From the NCBI GenBank assembly GCA_038040485.1, contig JBBPIE010000014.1:62001-126000 (forward strand): a stretch of 64,000 nt of DNA, given 5' to 3'. The stretch is from Onstottus_B arcticum. GTDB taxonomy: Bacteria > Acidobacteriota > Blastocatellia > UBA7656. The notes under the pieces were generated by a model, which was given only the letters and a program-made list of their open reading frames with translations, ran no database searches and was not told the origin of the DNA. Positions 51,017 to 59,727 of the stretch are shown one piece after another. The position numbers and the translations under genes are program-made. Every line of letters starts with the position of its first letter. Position 1 is the first letter of the stretch.

Positions 51017-52144
51017 ATGGAAACCAATGCTTCCGGTGTTCTTCAAGTAAACGAAAAGGGCTTCGGCTTTTTGCGGCAGGCCGACAAAGATTTCCGGCCC
51101 AGCGAAAAAGACGTTTTCGTTCCGCGAAATCTTATTCAGCGATACAAACTTCGCGAAGGCGTCCAGGTTGAAGGCGTGGCCGCAGCCGGGCAGGATTCAC
51201 GGGGCCGTAGCCAGGCCGATCAGCTCGCTGAAATCGACAAGGTCAACGGTCTCAATCCCGGCGACTACGCACGGGTGCCCGAGTTCACCAGCCTCACAAG
51301 TGTCGATCCAACCGAACTGCTCGAGTTGTCAAAGGGCAGCAACAATATTTCGATGCGGGTGCTCGACCTGATCGCTCCGATCGGCAAGGGCCAGCGCGGC
51401 TTGATCGTCGCTCCGCCCAAGACCGGCAAGACCACGCTGATCGAAGAAATCGCCGAAGCCGTCGCCGACAACCATCCCGAGATTCACCTCTTCGTGTTGC
51501 TCGTAGACGAGCGGCCCGAAGAAGTGACTCACCTGAAGCGGCGAGTCCGAGGTGAAGTCATCGCGTCTTCAGCCGACCAGAACGCCGATCTTCACCTGCA
51601 AGTCTCGAAGCTTGTGAGCGAACGCGTAAAGCGGATGGTCGAATGCGGCGAGGACGTGGTGATGCTGCTGGACTCGATTACGCGGCTTGCCCGTGCTTCG
51701 AATCGAGAGACCACCAGGCGGGGGCGCACGATGTCGGGCGGCGTCGACTCGCGCGCGCTGGAGTTCCCGCGCAAGTTTTTTGGCGCGGCTCGCAAGCCGG
51801 AAGAGGGCGGCTCGCTGACGATCATCGGTACGGCTTTGATCGACACCGGCAGCCAGATGGACGACGTGATCTTTCAGGAGTTCAAGGGCACGGGCAATCT
51901 CGAGATAGTTCTGGATCGCAAGCTTGCCGAGCGCCGAATCTTTCCCGCGATCGACATCTCGAAGTCGGGCACTCGCAAAGAGGAGAAACTGTTTGATGCT
52001 GAGACGATGCCGTTGATAAACCTGGTTCGTCGCGCGCTCGCGGGCAAGAAATCGATCGAAGCCATGGAGCTTCTTTTGAAAGGCCTGGGCGAGACGAAGA
52101 CCAACCTCGAGTTCCTGGCCAAACTGAAGCAGAACAGTCGGTAG
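51017..52144 (+). CDS. rho: Transcription termination factor Rho (short form)
   Basis: A 375-aa Rho. It starts directly in the cold-shock-like RNA-binding fold (GVLQVNEKGFGFLRQADKDF, then DVFVPRNLIQRYKLREGVQV) and lacks the N-terminal Rho_N helix bundle. The ATPase domain has Walker A PPKTGKTTLIEE, Walker B VMLLDSITRLARA, the Q-loop RGEVIASSADQN and the R-loop GRTMSGGVDSRALEFP. Rho hexamers end transcripts. Ordinary in several phyla, where a long N-terminal domain is missing or replaced. Confidence 0.95.
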   Translation: METNASGVLQVNEKGFGFLRQADKDFRPSEKDVFVPRNLIQRYKLREGVQVEGVAAAGQDSRGRSQADQLAEIDKVNGLNPGDYARVPEFTSLTSVDPTELLELSKGSNNISMRVLDLIAPIGKGQRGLIVAPPKTGKTTLIEEIAEAVADNHPEIHLFVLLVDERPEEVTHLKRRVRGEVIASSADQNADLHLQVSKLVSERVKRMVECGEDVVMLLDSITRLARASNRETTRRGRTMSGGVDSRALEFPRKFFGAARKPEEGGSLTIIGTALIDTGSQMDDVIFQEFKGTGNLEIVLDRKLAERRIFPAIDISKSGTRKEEKLFDAETMPLINLVRRALAGKKSIEAMELLLKGLGETKTNLEFLAKLKQNSR

Positions 52145-52323
52145 CGCGCAGCGGACAATTCTGCGAAAAGCCTTAACCAACACGCCGCCGAAGCAAAAGG
52201 ACGAGGATGATCTCTTCAGGGAGAAGGTGAAGCGACTAGAGATTGGACGGTAAAACACTTTGCAGAATCGGCCAAGCCTGAACGAGCTATCGGAAAGAAC
52301 CCGGAAATGGTATACAAAAGCTT

Positions 52324-52728
52324 ATGAGCAAAGAGCGATTCGCGGAGCGGCAAGTGGACGTGCGCAACGCGACGCAACGGTTGATTGAAGCAGTTGACCA
52401 ACCTGAAAGCGACATCGTCCGCGACGCAGTCATCCAGCGCTTCGAGTTCTCCTTCGAATTGGTCTGGAAAACGTTGAAGCTGTATCTCGAACGCCAGGGA
52501 CACGAATGTGGCGGCCCTCGTCCGACGCTCAAGAAAGCCTTCGCCGAACGTCTTATAAGCACGCCCGAGGATGGGGATGTTTGGCTGCAGATGCTCGAGG
52601 ATCGCAATCTCACTACCCATGCCTATGAAGAGGAATTGGCTATTCGGATCTATCAGCACATCGTCGCTAGTTACGCGCAGCTTCTGAAAAAGATGGCCGA
52701 CAAGATTCAAGCGTTCACGTGGGACTAG
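52324..52728 (+). CDS. HI0074/HEPN-like partner of nucleotidyltransferase
   Basis: A 134-aa helical protein of the nucleotidyltransferase substrate-binding (HI0074-like, HEPN-related) family: DVRNATQRLIEAVDQPESD, IQRFEFSFELVWKTLKLYLE, and the Arg-x4-6-His-type motif LEDRNLTTHAYEEE. Paired with the small nucleotidyltransferase 4 bases downstream. In known HEPN/MNT pairs the HEPN protein is an RNase toxin and the MNT protein an antitoxin that AMPylates it. The assignment here follows the family and gene order. Confidence 0.88.
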   Translation: MSKERFAERQVDVRNATQRLIEAVDQPESDIVRDAVIQRFEFSFELVWKTLKLYLERQGHECGGPRPTLKKAFAERLISTPEDGDVWLQMLEDRNLTTHAYEEELAIRIYQHIVASYAQLLKKMADKIQAFTWD

Positions 52729-52732
52729 AATT

Positions 52733-53050
52733 ATGAAGTCTATTGCTCTTCGAGACAAAGACATCGAGGCATTGTGTGGCGCGCTCTCGCGATTTCCCTC
52801 CGTCCAGGAAGTGCGAGTGTTCGGCTCCCGCGCGACTGGCAGCGCCCGCCGGGCCTCCGATCTCGACCTCGCGATCTCTGCTCCAAACGCGACAGCAGAA
52901 GAATGGGCCGACCTCTTTGAGGCGCTAGAACAGGCGCCGATCATCTATGAACTGGATCTCGTTCGCCTGGATCAGACCGCCAATGCCCGGTTGCTAGAAA
53001 AGATCGAGCGCGAAGGCATAACGGTTTATCCGGAAGAGCTGAGGCCGTGA
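52733..53050 (+). CDS. MNT-type minimal nucleotidyltransferase
   Basis: A 105-aa minimal nucleotidyltransferase. The catalytic motif is VRVFGSRATGSARRASDLDL, with GSxxx and the DxD-like DLDLAI, and a third acidic residue in YELDLVRLD. It starts 4 bases after the HEPN-like gene. In known pairs the MNT partner modifies the HEPN toxin's tyrosine near its active site to inactivate it. Whether that chemistry happens here is inferred. Confidence 0.88.
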   Translation: MKSIALRDKDIEALCGALSRFPSVQEVRVFGSRATGSARRASDLDLAISAPNATAEEWADLFEALEQAPIIYELDLVRLDQTANARLLEKIEREGITVYPEELRP

Positions 53051-53120
53051 CCCCCAATCTGGCTAGTTGTTTTTGATGTCGTTTCGTTGGCGACAGTGGT
53101 GCCCGGCGCAGGTCAGTTGC

Positions 53121-54179
53121 TCACTTCCCGAACACTAGAATCACAAAAGTATTTGGGATCATCGTCGGCCGGGGATTCGGGCGCTCGGGCGTTGGCGCAG
53201 GCGGCGGACCGAACTGAGCTGTCGCCAGATACACGTTGTGAGTCTTTGCGTCCAAAGCCATCGTGCGAGCGCCTCGCTGCGTCGGCACGTTCTCGACCAC
53301 CGAGAACTTGTCCGCGGAATCCTCACGAACGACCGTCAGCGTGCCTTCTCCGTTTGAGCTAAAGGCGAGATTGGTTTCAGGGTCGAAACCCGCCGCATCC
53401 GTACCGCCACCGATTGGAAGGTCGGCGATGACCTTCCCGGTGTTCGCATCCATCACCGTCATTTTCTTGTTGCCGCAAACCGAAAACAGCCGCATGTGTT
53501 TCCGGTCAATGGCCAGGCCGGAAGGGTCTTCGCCCGGGGCTACGGACCAATGCGCCTTGGCAACGAGCTTTTTGGAATCGATAGCGACCACCTCGCTCTT
53601 ATCGTCGAGGTTGACGAAGACCATGCCCTTTCCGTCGGCGACGCCGAATTCCGGATGTCCGCCAAGCGCAATCAGTCCCGCCACCTCGCCGGTCTTCGCT
53701 TCGATCGCCGTCACGTCTGAGCTTCCGCGATTGAAGGCGAAGACACGATGTGTCGCGGGATCATAGAGGATGCAGTCGGGATTTGTGCCAACTTTGACCT
53801 TGCTCAGCGGCTTGAGAGTTTTCAGGTCAAATATGGTCACCGAGCCGTCGCGGCCGTTGCTGGTGAAGCCTCGCCCGAGGTCGTCGGCAATGGCGATGCC
53901 GTGCACCCCGGGCGTGTCCGCAATCTCGCCAACCGGCTTGCCGGTGTCAGAGTCAAAGACCATCACTCTCGTGGAGCGCGAGACATAGAGTCGTCGCGCT
54001 GCGCTGTCTACTGTGAGGTAGTCCCATCCGCCTTCGCCTCCTACGTCGATTCTCTTAAGCAGATGGTAGCCCGCGCCCGGCGGCGCAGAACTTTTCTGAG
54101 CCTCGATTGTGTTGATTGAAGCCGCACCAAAAAGCGCGAACATCGCGAATGAACAACATGAAACCAGAGCCTGTCGCAT
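53121..54179 (-). CDS. YVTN-type beta-propeller secreted protein
   Basis: A 352-aa protein. The start is ATG 54179 with GGGAGGG upstream. Signal peptide: QALVSCCSFAMFALFGAASI. Then about seven repeated blades such as WDYLTVDSAARRLYVSRST, GIAIDDLGRGFTSNGRDGSV and PDCILYDPATHRVFAFNRGS. No catalytic residue is evident. It may be a periplasmic scaffold or ligand-binding propeller. The open frame upstream to 54227 is rejected because it lies before the ribosome site. Confidence 0.9.
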   Translation of the reverse strand: MRQALVSCCSFAMFALFGAASINTIEAQKSSAPPGAGYHLLKRIDVGGEGGWDYLTVDSAARRLYVSRSTRVMVFDSDTGKPVGEIADTPGVHGIAIADDLGRGFTSNGRDGSVTIFDLKTLKPLSKVKVGTNPDCILYDPATHRVFAFNRGSSDVTAIEAKTGEVAGLIALGGHPEFGVADGKGMVFVNLDDKSEVVAIDSKKLVAKAHWSVAPGEDPSGLAIDRKHMRLFSVCGNKKMTVMDANTGKVIADLPIGGGTDAAGFDPETNLAFSSNGEGTLTVVREDSADKFSVVENVPTQRGARTMALDAKTHNVYLATAQFGPPPAPTPERPNPRPTMIPNTFVILVFGK

Positions 54180-54263
54180 AAGTGTCCCTCCCTTGAACTG
54201 CCTCAGTGTTGAGCCTTTCAGTTCCACATCGTGAAGTCTGTCCGATGCGTCTCGTCCGGCTGC

Positions 54264-56435
54264 TCACTTCGGGTCGATGATCTCGACTCGTTCGATGCGG
54301 TCGCCGCGGGCGATACGGTTCACCACGTCCATTCCCTCGACTACCTGGCCAAACACAGTGTAGCCGCCATCCAGGTGCGGCTGCGGCGAGTGCGTGATGA
54401 AGAACTGACTTCCGCCGGTGTCCTTGCCCGAAAGCGCCATTCCTACCGCGCCAGTCCCATACTGCTTGAGGTTGATCTCGCAGCGAATCTGATAGCCAGG
54501 TCCGCCCTCCATATCGCCGCGCGGGTCGCCTCCCTGTATCACAAAGTTTGGAACTACCCGCATGAAAGTAAGACCGTTATAAAATCCGGATCGAGAGAGC
54601 TGGATGAAATTATCCACCGTCATCGGCGCGTCTTCAGCGTAAAGCTCGATGCGAATGTCGCCCTTCTTCGTGTGAATGACTGCGATAGGATTGCGGGCCG
54701 CCTCGCTGAGCTGCGCCATTCGTTGCCAGTAGACGCGGTCGTGTCCGGTCTTGACGCCACCGATTCGAAGAGGCTTGTCGGTAACCGCGCCGGCGCCCGA
54801 CTCGAGCAAAAGCTGGGCCGCCTTCAACCTCACGACGTAGTCCTCTTCGCGAGACTCGTCGGACAGCACGAACACGTTCATCGGCCGCTTAAGCCTGGCG
54901 GCGGCTTCTAGAATTGCAACTCGCGCGTCGTTCATCTTGTCCAGGAGCGCTGCCTTGTAAGCGGCTTCCAGAGCCTTGCCCACCACCTCGGATGCATCGC
55001 CAAGCTCGCCCAACAGAGTCGCCGCCGTCGCGCGAACAATCACGTCTTCGGCCCTCAAGTGCTCGAGCAAAATACCCGAAACCCCTTCGGCTTTCGCAGC
55101 CGACAGCGCTTTCAGAATGTCGGGCAAGGCTCGCGGGTCGGGCTTGCCGTAAGTCCTACCGGCCAGCAGATCCAACAAGACTGACTTCGCGCGCGGGGAG
55201 GCGAGCTGGCCGAGTCCCTGCGCGTAGGCCGTCATTGCCTTCCAGTCGCCGCCGGGGAGCTTGACCGAGTCGGGCGTTTCAAAGAATTGTGCTTCGCCGA
55301 ATTTGCCGGCCGCGATTTCGGCTTCGGGGCTGGAACCAAGCTTGCCTTCGACAAATCGAAATGCCTTCAGGAACTCGAGCGCGCGCGGGTTCTTAATGTT
55401 ACCGAGGGCGGTTGCGATCAACAACAGCGAGGTCTGTTGAGGCGGCACTCCATTCTTGTCACGGTCAAACGAACGATAAGCCGCAAGCTGCGCGTTGCCC
55501 AGCGACACCAGCGGCTCAACCGCGCGAGGATCGGCAATCGTTCCGAGAGCACTGATGGCATTGGCTGCGACCCGCGAGTCTTCGTCGGCGAGCAGGCGAA
55601 TCAGCGGCTCGATGGCTTGAGCCGCCTTCGCAACGCCGAGCGCGCGAGCCGCGCTCGCGCGGGCGAGCGGGTTCTTGTCGGCAAGCAAGGACAGAAGCTC
55701 GGGCGCCGCCGGGGCTATCCCATCGCGAATTCGAGCAAGCGCGTTTGCGGCTTGCCATCGAAGATCGGGGTCCCACGATCGAAGCTGTGCGGCGATGGCT
55801 TCAATCGTCGACGGCTGCCGAAGCCTGAGCAACGCCGTCAAGGCAAACGCCCCCTTGAGCTTTGCCTCTTCAGATGGCTGAGCATCAGTTGGAGGAAGCT
55901 GGCTTGCGATCGCGTCCGCAATGCCCGCAACGCCATACTTGCCGAGCGCAGCAGCAGACAAGGTGTTTGAACCGATCTTCCCGAGAGCTTCGATGGCGCG
56001 GGCGCGCACAACCTCGGACTTCTCGGTTGCAGGATCAAGCCGCTCGATCAAAGCGCCCACCGCATGGTGGTTTTCGATCTCGCCGAGCGAGAACGCGGCA
56101 AGCGCCCGAAACTCGGGGTTTCGGTTCTCGGCGTTCTTGTCGCCGGTGAGAACCTCAATCAGCGCCCCGAGCATCTTGGGGTAACCGATTCGTCCGAGGG
56201 CGAGAATCGTGCGGCGCCGAGCTCCGCCGTGCGGCGGCAAAAGCATGTCGGTCAACTCGCTGTTCACCGTTCGTTCGTCCTCGCACTGGATGATCTTTGG
56301 GTAGAGGATCCGCTGGGTGCGGTCGCGCTTGAGGGTTGGCTTGCGGCTGGTTACCGTCGTGGGTGGCGCCTGGGCAAACACCAGCGAGAAAAGTAGCAAG
56401 ACGATAACGACGACACTAAGAGTCCGAGGCTTCAT
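54264..56435 (-). CDS. HEAT-repeat and cyclophilin-type PPIase fusion
   Basis: A 723-aa protein: signal peptide (LSVVVIVLLLFSLVFAQ), about twelve HEAT repeats (for example IRLLADEDSRVAANAISALG, ADKNPLARASAARALGVAK) covering about 70-550, then a cyclophilin domain from about 577 with IHTKKGDIRIELYAEDAPMT, FMRVVPNFVIQGGDP, GSQFFITHSPQPHLDGGYTV and FGQVVEGMDVVN. The Arg and Phe of the catalytic site are in FMRVVPNF. The family refolds prolyl bonds; the repeats may choose clients. HEAT plus PPIase in one chain is typical of Acidobacteria and rare elsewhere. Confidence 0.93.
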   Translation of the reverse strand: MKPRTLSVVVIVLLLFSLVFAQAPPTTVTSRKPTLKRDRTQRILYPKIIQCEDERTVNSELTDMLLPPHGGARRRTILALGRIGYPKMLGALIEVLTGDKNAENRNPEFRALAAFSLGEIENHHAVGALIERLDPATEKSEVVRARAIEALGKIGSNTLSAAALGKYGVAGIADAIASQLPPTDAQPSEEAKLKGAFALTALLRLRQPSTIEAIAAQLRSWDPDLRWQAANALARIRDGIAPAAPELLSLLADKNPLARASAARALGVAKAAQAIEPLIRLLADEDSRVAANAISALGTIADPRAVEPLVSLGNAQLAAYRSFDRDKNGVPPQQTSLLLIATALGNIKNPRALEFLKAFRFVEGKLGSSPEAEIAAGKFGEAQFFETPDSVKLPGGDWKAMTAYAQGLGQLASPRAKSVLLDLLAGRTYGKPDPRALPDILKALSAAKAEGVSGILLEHLRAEDVIVRATAATLLGELGDASEVVGKALEAAYKAALLDKMNDARVAILEAAARLKRPMNVFVLSDESREEDYVVRLKAAQLLLESGAGAVTDKPLRIGGVKTGHDRVYWQRMAQLSEAARNPIAVIHTKKGDIRIELYAEDAPMTVDNFIQLSRSGFYNGLTFMRVVPNFVIQGGDPRGDMEGGPGYQIRCEINLKQYGTGAVGMALSGKDTGGSQFFITHSPQPHLDGGYTVFGQVVEGMDVVNRIARGDRIERVEIIDPK

Positions 56436-56525
56436 AATGAGGCTTTTCCGAGCCGCCCGAGATCAAGCGCGAGATGGCGAAGCGGCCCCAACGCATTCTA
56501 ACATGCGTGAGTCGACCTTCTCTTC

Positions 56526-56924
56526 TTAGACCGTCCCTCTGTCTGGTACGTCGACGACCCGTGGGCGAAGCCAGACTTCGATTTCATCCACCTGCCGCAT
56601 ATCTGCTTCGACAGCAAGAACAAGCTCGATGACCTCACGTATCGGCGTCTCAATGATTTTCCCATTCCTTTTCAGGAACTCATTGGTTAATGCCGTTGCG
56701 GTCCTCTTGTTGCCGGCAACCCAAGGGTGGTTCTTGATCAGCCCGTAGCAGAGGGTTGCCGCCTGTCTTACCAAGTCGGCGTCTTCGTAGGCTCTGGCTT
56801 GCTTAGGTCGGGTGAGCGCTGACTCAACTAACGCACGATCAAACACGCCGTACAGACCCTCGCGGGAAAGACGCATCAGCAAAATGTGAATCAGTACAGC
56901 TTCGGGATAAGACAGATAGGTCAT
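56526..56924 (-). CDS. Doc-family toxin (Fic fold)
   Basis: A 132-aa Doc-like protein. The active-site loop HPWVAGNKRTATA matches the Doc pattern H-P-x-x-x-G-N-K-R-T-A; this family phosphorylates EF-Tu rather than AMPylating proteins. The helical frame (YPEAVLIHILLMRLSREGLY) is consistent. ATG 56924 (MTYLSYPEAV) is chosen for its GGAAG site; ATG 56966 is in frame but upstream. It lies after an unknown 94-aa gene and an AbrB-like gene, probably the antitoxin. Confidence 0.88.
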   Translation of the reverse strand: MTYLSYPEAVLIHILLMRLSREGLYGVFDRALVESALTRPKQARAYEDADLVRQAATLCYGLIKNHPWVAGNKRTATALTNEFLKRNGKIIETPIREVIELVLAVEADMRQVDEIEVWLRPRVVDVPDRGTV

Positions 56925-56943
56925 CTTGTCTTCCTTCAGTTCT

Positions 56944-57228
56944 TCAGACTCTTCTAGCATCTTCACTCCATCTGAGGCTCTTAGAAAGCTGCTGATGAAA
57001 GGAAGTTGGTGGGATTACTTCAGGTAGGCCAAGCAACACTTCACTCCAATCCCGCCTGGATGTCACGCAAAATAGTTCTGCCGCGTCACCTTTTAGCGGA
57101 AGATGAAGCAAAGGATTCGGCTGCTGGTGAATCCGGCGATACAGGTCGCATAGGCGACGCTGCGGCTTATGCGTGTGTATGTTGCTGAGGCCAACCCTGA
57201 TCGAGTTGATGAGCTGTTCAGTCGCCAA
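56944..57228 (-). CDS. Hypothetical protein between antitoxin and Doc genes
   Basis: A 94-aa open frame starting at a TTG that overlaps the stop region of the previous gene by 11 bases. The sequence (STNIRVGLSNIHTHKPQ-like start, then RRLCDLYRRIHQQPNPLL and GDAAELFCVTSRRDWSEV) matches no family I know. Third-base composition is mildly GC-rich. It ends just before the Doc start. It could be a second antitoxin component or a chance frame. Confidence 0.35.
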   Translation of the reverse strand: MATEQLINSIRVGLSNIHTHKPQRRLCDLYRRIHQQPNPLLHLPLKGDAAELFCVTSRRDWSEVLLGLPEVIPPTSFHQQLSKSLRWSEDARRV

Positions 57229-57454
57229 GGCGTTTCATCTCGTCGAACGCGTCCTTGAATTGCTCATAGGTGTGTCGAACTGATTCGACCAGTTCTTTAG
57301 ACGGCGGCGGTAGCATCTCGACTTCTAAACGCCCATCCTTCGCGTGCAGGATCGCTATCGACCCTTCGGCCACGCCAAGCTCATGAGCTATCTCATTCGG
57401 AACGTCCACCACCCAGCCCAGGTCTGTTTTTTGGGGTGTAGTCGTACTGCTCAT
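57218..57454 (-). CDS. AbrB/antitoxin-like protein
   Basis: A 78-aa protein: DLGWVVDVPNEIAHELGVAEG (swapped-hairpin-like strand, as in AbrB/MazE antitoxins), HAKDGRLEVEMLPP, then a C-terminal helix ELVESVRHTYEQFKDAFDEM. The KRLGD ending is shared with related small antitoxins. It leads the minus-strand module with the 94-aa frame and the Doc gene, so it is the likely promoter-binding antitoxin. Confidence 0.75.
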   Translation of the reverse strand: MSSTTTPQKTDLGWVVDVPNEIAHELGVAEGSIAILHAKDGRLEVEMLPPPSKELVESVRHTYEQFKDAFDEMKRLGD

Positions 57455-57528
57455 TTCTCGCTAGTCCTTTTCGGTCCTTCAAGGCTTGGCCAATAATACT
57501 ATGTTTCCTACTTCGGTTCTAGATCGAA

Positions 57529-59589
57529 TCACTCCTTGGCGACCTCGACCAGATTGTCGTAAAAGGTCGCGCCCGCGCCGATGTCGGTCAACGCTTGAGA
57601 GACCGTTTGATTCACGTTGGCTCTTCCGGGGCTCAGCTTGTTCCACCAGATCGAAAGCGCAACCGCGACGCCCGGCTTCACGCGATCGGAGATTCGTGCA
57701 AGAAGCCGGCACGAGCCTCGATCGTTCCACACCCGAACCATCTCGCCGTCAGCGATGCCGCGATCCGCGGCGTCTTCGGCGTTGAGCTGAATGAACGGCT
57801 GGCGCTCGGCTTTGATAAACGACTTCAGGTGCGAGAAAGTCGTGTTCAAGAATGAATTAGCCGGAGGGCTCAGGAGTTGAAGCGGGTAGCGCGCCGCAAG
57901 CTCGGGCGCCGAGTCGCGCGACTCGCGCGGCGGGATATAGGCCGGAACAGGATCGAGCCCCATTTGCTCCAAAGTTTCTGAATAGAACTCGCACTTGCCC
58001 GACGGCGTCGTGTATCCGCCCTCCGCGAAAGGCGCGAACGTCTCAGGCAAGTTGAGCCGCGCCCAACCATCTCGTTTCAAGCGATCGAGCGTGATTCCAT
58101 CGAACGGCTCATAGTCACTTGCCAGCGCCTGCCTGATGATGTCGTCATCCGAGTCATTGAAGCAGTCGTCTTCGAAGGCCATCCTCGCGGCCAGCAACCG
58201 AAACACTTCAGCGTTTGGCTTTGCCTCGCCAAGTGGCGCGATTGCCGGCTCGTTGTATACGAGATAGTAGTGGCCGTACGGCTTGACCATATCCCGATGC
58301 TCGAGCTGCGTCGTTGCGGGCAACAGGATGTCGGCGTAGTCGGCTGTGTCGGTTTGAAACTGCTCGTGTACGACTGTGAACAGGTCCTCACGCTTGAAGC
58401 CTTCGATGACGCGAGCTTGATCGGGCGCGATCGCGGCGGGGTTCGAGTTGTAAACATAGATAGCGCGCACCGGCGGCTGGGCGGCACTGAGAGCTTCGCC
58501 AATTCGAGACATGTTGATCGTTCGGGGATTGCCGCGAGTCAAGTCCGGCCGCTCGAGGGCCCGGTTGTCGAAGTGAAAGATCCCGCTTGTCGAAAGCAGC
58601 ACGCCTCCGCCGGCGTCGCGCCACGCGCCTACAAGCGCAGGCAGGCACGCTATCGCGCGAACGGCCATCCCTCCGCCTGCGTGCCGCTGCAATCCGTAGT
58701 TTACGCGGATGACGGCGGGACGCGTCTTTGCGTACTCGCGCGCAAGGCGAACGACCACTTCTTCCTCGATGCCGCAGATCGAAGCCGCGCGCGAAGCCGG
58801 AAACTCAGCCGCACGCTCACGCAGTTTGTCGAAGCCCAGAGTGTGACGTTCGATGTAGTCGCGGTCTTCGAGGCCTTCGCTGATGATCACGTTCATCATC
58901 GCCAACGCCAGCGCCGCGTCGGTTCCGGGGCGAAGCTGAATGACCTGATGACACTGGTCCATCGTGTGATTGCGATAGGGGTCGATGCCTATCAACGTGG
59001 CGCCGTTTTCAAGCGCGCGTTTGATCTCCGGCCAGAGATGGATATTGGAAGAGAGAGTGTTCGTTCCCCACAGCAGGATGAGCCGGGCGCGATGAAAGTT
59101 TTCAACGTCAGTGCCGATCTTGCTACCAAGGGTGTGGTTCATCGCTTCGCCGCCGGCGGCTGAGCAGATCGTGCGCAAGAGCTTGCTTGCGCCGAGGCGA
59201 TTGAAGAACCGGCGATCCATGCTTCCGCTGTTGACGATTCCCATCGTTCCGCCGTAGCTGAAAGGCAGGATCGCTTCGGGCCCGTCCGGCGAGTCGGCGA
59301 TCTCGCGGAAGCGATTCGCAATCGTGTCTAAGGCCTCGTCCCACGAGATGCGCTCAAAGCGCCCTTCGCCTTTCGCGCCGGCACGTTTCATCGGATAAAG
59401 CACGCGGTCCGGGTTGTAGACGCGTTCGAGATAGCGGGTGACCTTGGTGCAGAGAAAGCCCTGAGTCGGCGGATGAGCGGGATCGCCCGAGACTTTAACG
59501 GCGCGGCCGTCGCTGACTTCGACGAGCATCGCGCAAGTATCCGGGCAATCGTGCGGACAAGCGGCGTGAATGACCTTAAGCTCTTGCAT
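57529..59589 (-). CDS. Molybdopterin-dependent oxidoreductase
   Basis: A 686-aa DMSO-reductase-family catalytic subunit. The N-terminal 4Fe-4S motif is CPHDCPDTC plus the fourth Cys in GFLCTK. The bis-MGD-binding regions follow (ICSAAGGEAMNHTLGSK, LLWGTNTLSSNIHLWPEIK, MVRVWNDRGSCRLLARISD at the C-terminal molydopterin dinucleotide-binding domain). No Tat signal is present, so it acts in the cytoplasm. Close relatives are annotated as formate dehydrogenase-like or anaerobic dehydrogenases of unknown substrate. No iron-sulfur or membrane subunit gene is adjacent. Confidence 0.92.
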   Translation of the reverse strand: MQELKVIHAACPHDCPDTCAMLVEVSDGRAVKVSGDPAHPPTQGFLCTKVTRYLERVYNPDRVLYPMKRAGAKGEGRFERISWDEALDTIANRFREIADSPDGPEAILPFSYGGTMGIVNSGSMDRRFFNRLGASKLLRTICSAAGGEAMNHTLGSKIGTDVENFHRARLILLWGTNTLSSNIHLWPEIKRALENGATLIGIDPYRNHTMDQCHQVIQLRPGTDAALALAMMNVIISEGLEDRDYIERHTLGFDKLRERAAEFPASRAASICGIEEEVVVRLAREYAKTRPAVIRVNYGLQRHAGGGMAVRAIACLPALVGAWRDAGGGVLLSTSGIFHFDNRALERPDLTRGNPRTINMSRIGEALSAAQPPVRAIYVYNSNPAAIAPDQARVIEGFKREDLFTVVHEQFQTDTADYADILLPATTQLEHRDMVKPYGHYYLVYNEPAIAPLGEAKPNAEVFRLLAARMAFEDDCFNDSDDDIIRQALASDYEPFDGITLDRLKRDGWARLNLPETFAPFAEGGYTTPSGKCEFYSETLEQMGLDPVPAYIPPRESRDSAPELAARYPLQLLSPPANSFLNTTFSHLKSFIKAERQPFIQLNAEDAADRGIADGEMVRVWNDRGSCRLLARISDRVKPGVAVALSIWWNKLSPGRANVNQTVSQALTDIGAGATFYDNLVEVAKE

Positions 59590-59613
59590 TGTTATTTGAT
59601 CTCGCTACAAGAG

Positions 59614-59693
59614 AATAGACCACTAATGACGCTGATTCAACGAACCGGCACGGATCTGATCCGCGAGCAAGTCGCATCGGTTTCATCCGTGTT
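59614..59693. repeat. Diverged copy of GxxExxY-associated repeat
   Basis: From 59614 the sequence ATAGACCACTAATGACGCTG and the later GGCACGGATCTGATCC and TTTCATCCGTGTTCC words resemble the repeat at 61093, 61169 and 61626. It lies in the divergent region before argH. Similarity is partial. Confidence 0.5.
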
Positions 59694-59727
59694 CCATTCG
59701 GTCGGTCGCCATAGTATCCTGCAACGC

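Noticed and set aside
59473..59727. N-terminal extension of argH
   Set aside because: It overlaps the oxidoreductase gene on the other strand and a repeat; ArgH starts with the conserved MKLWGGRF at 59728.
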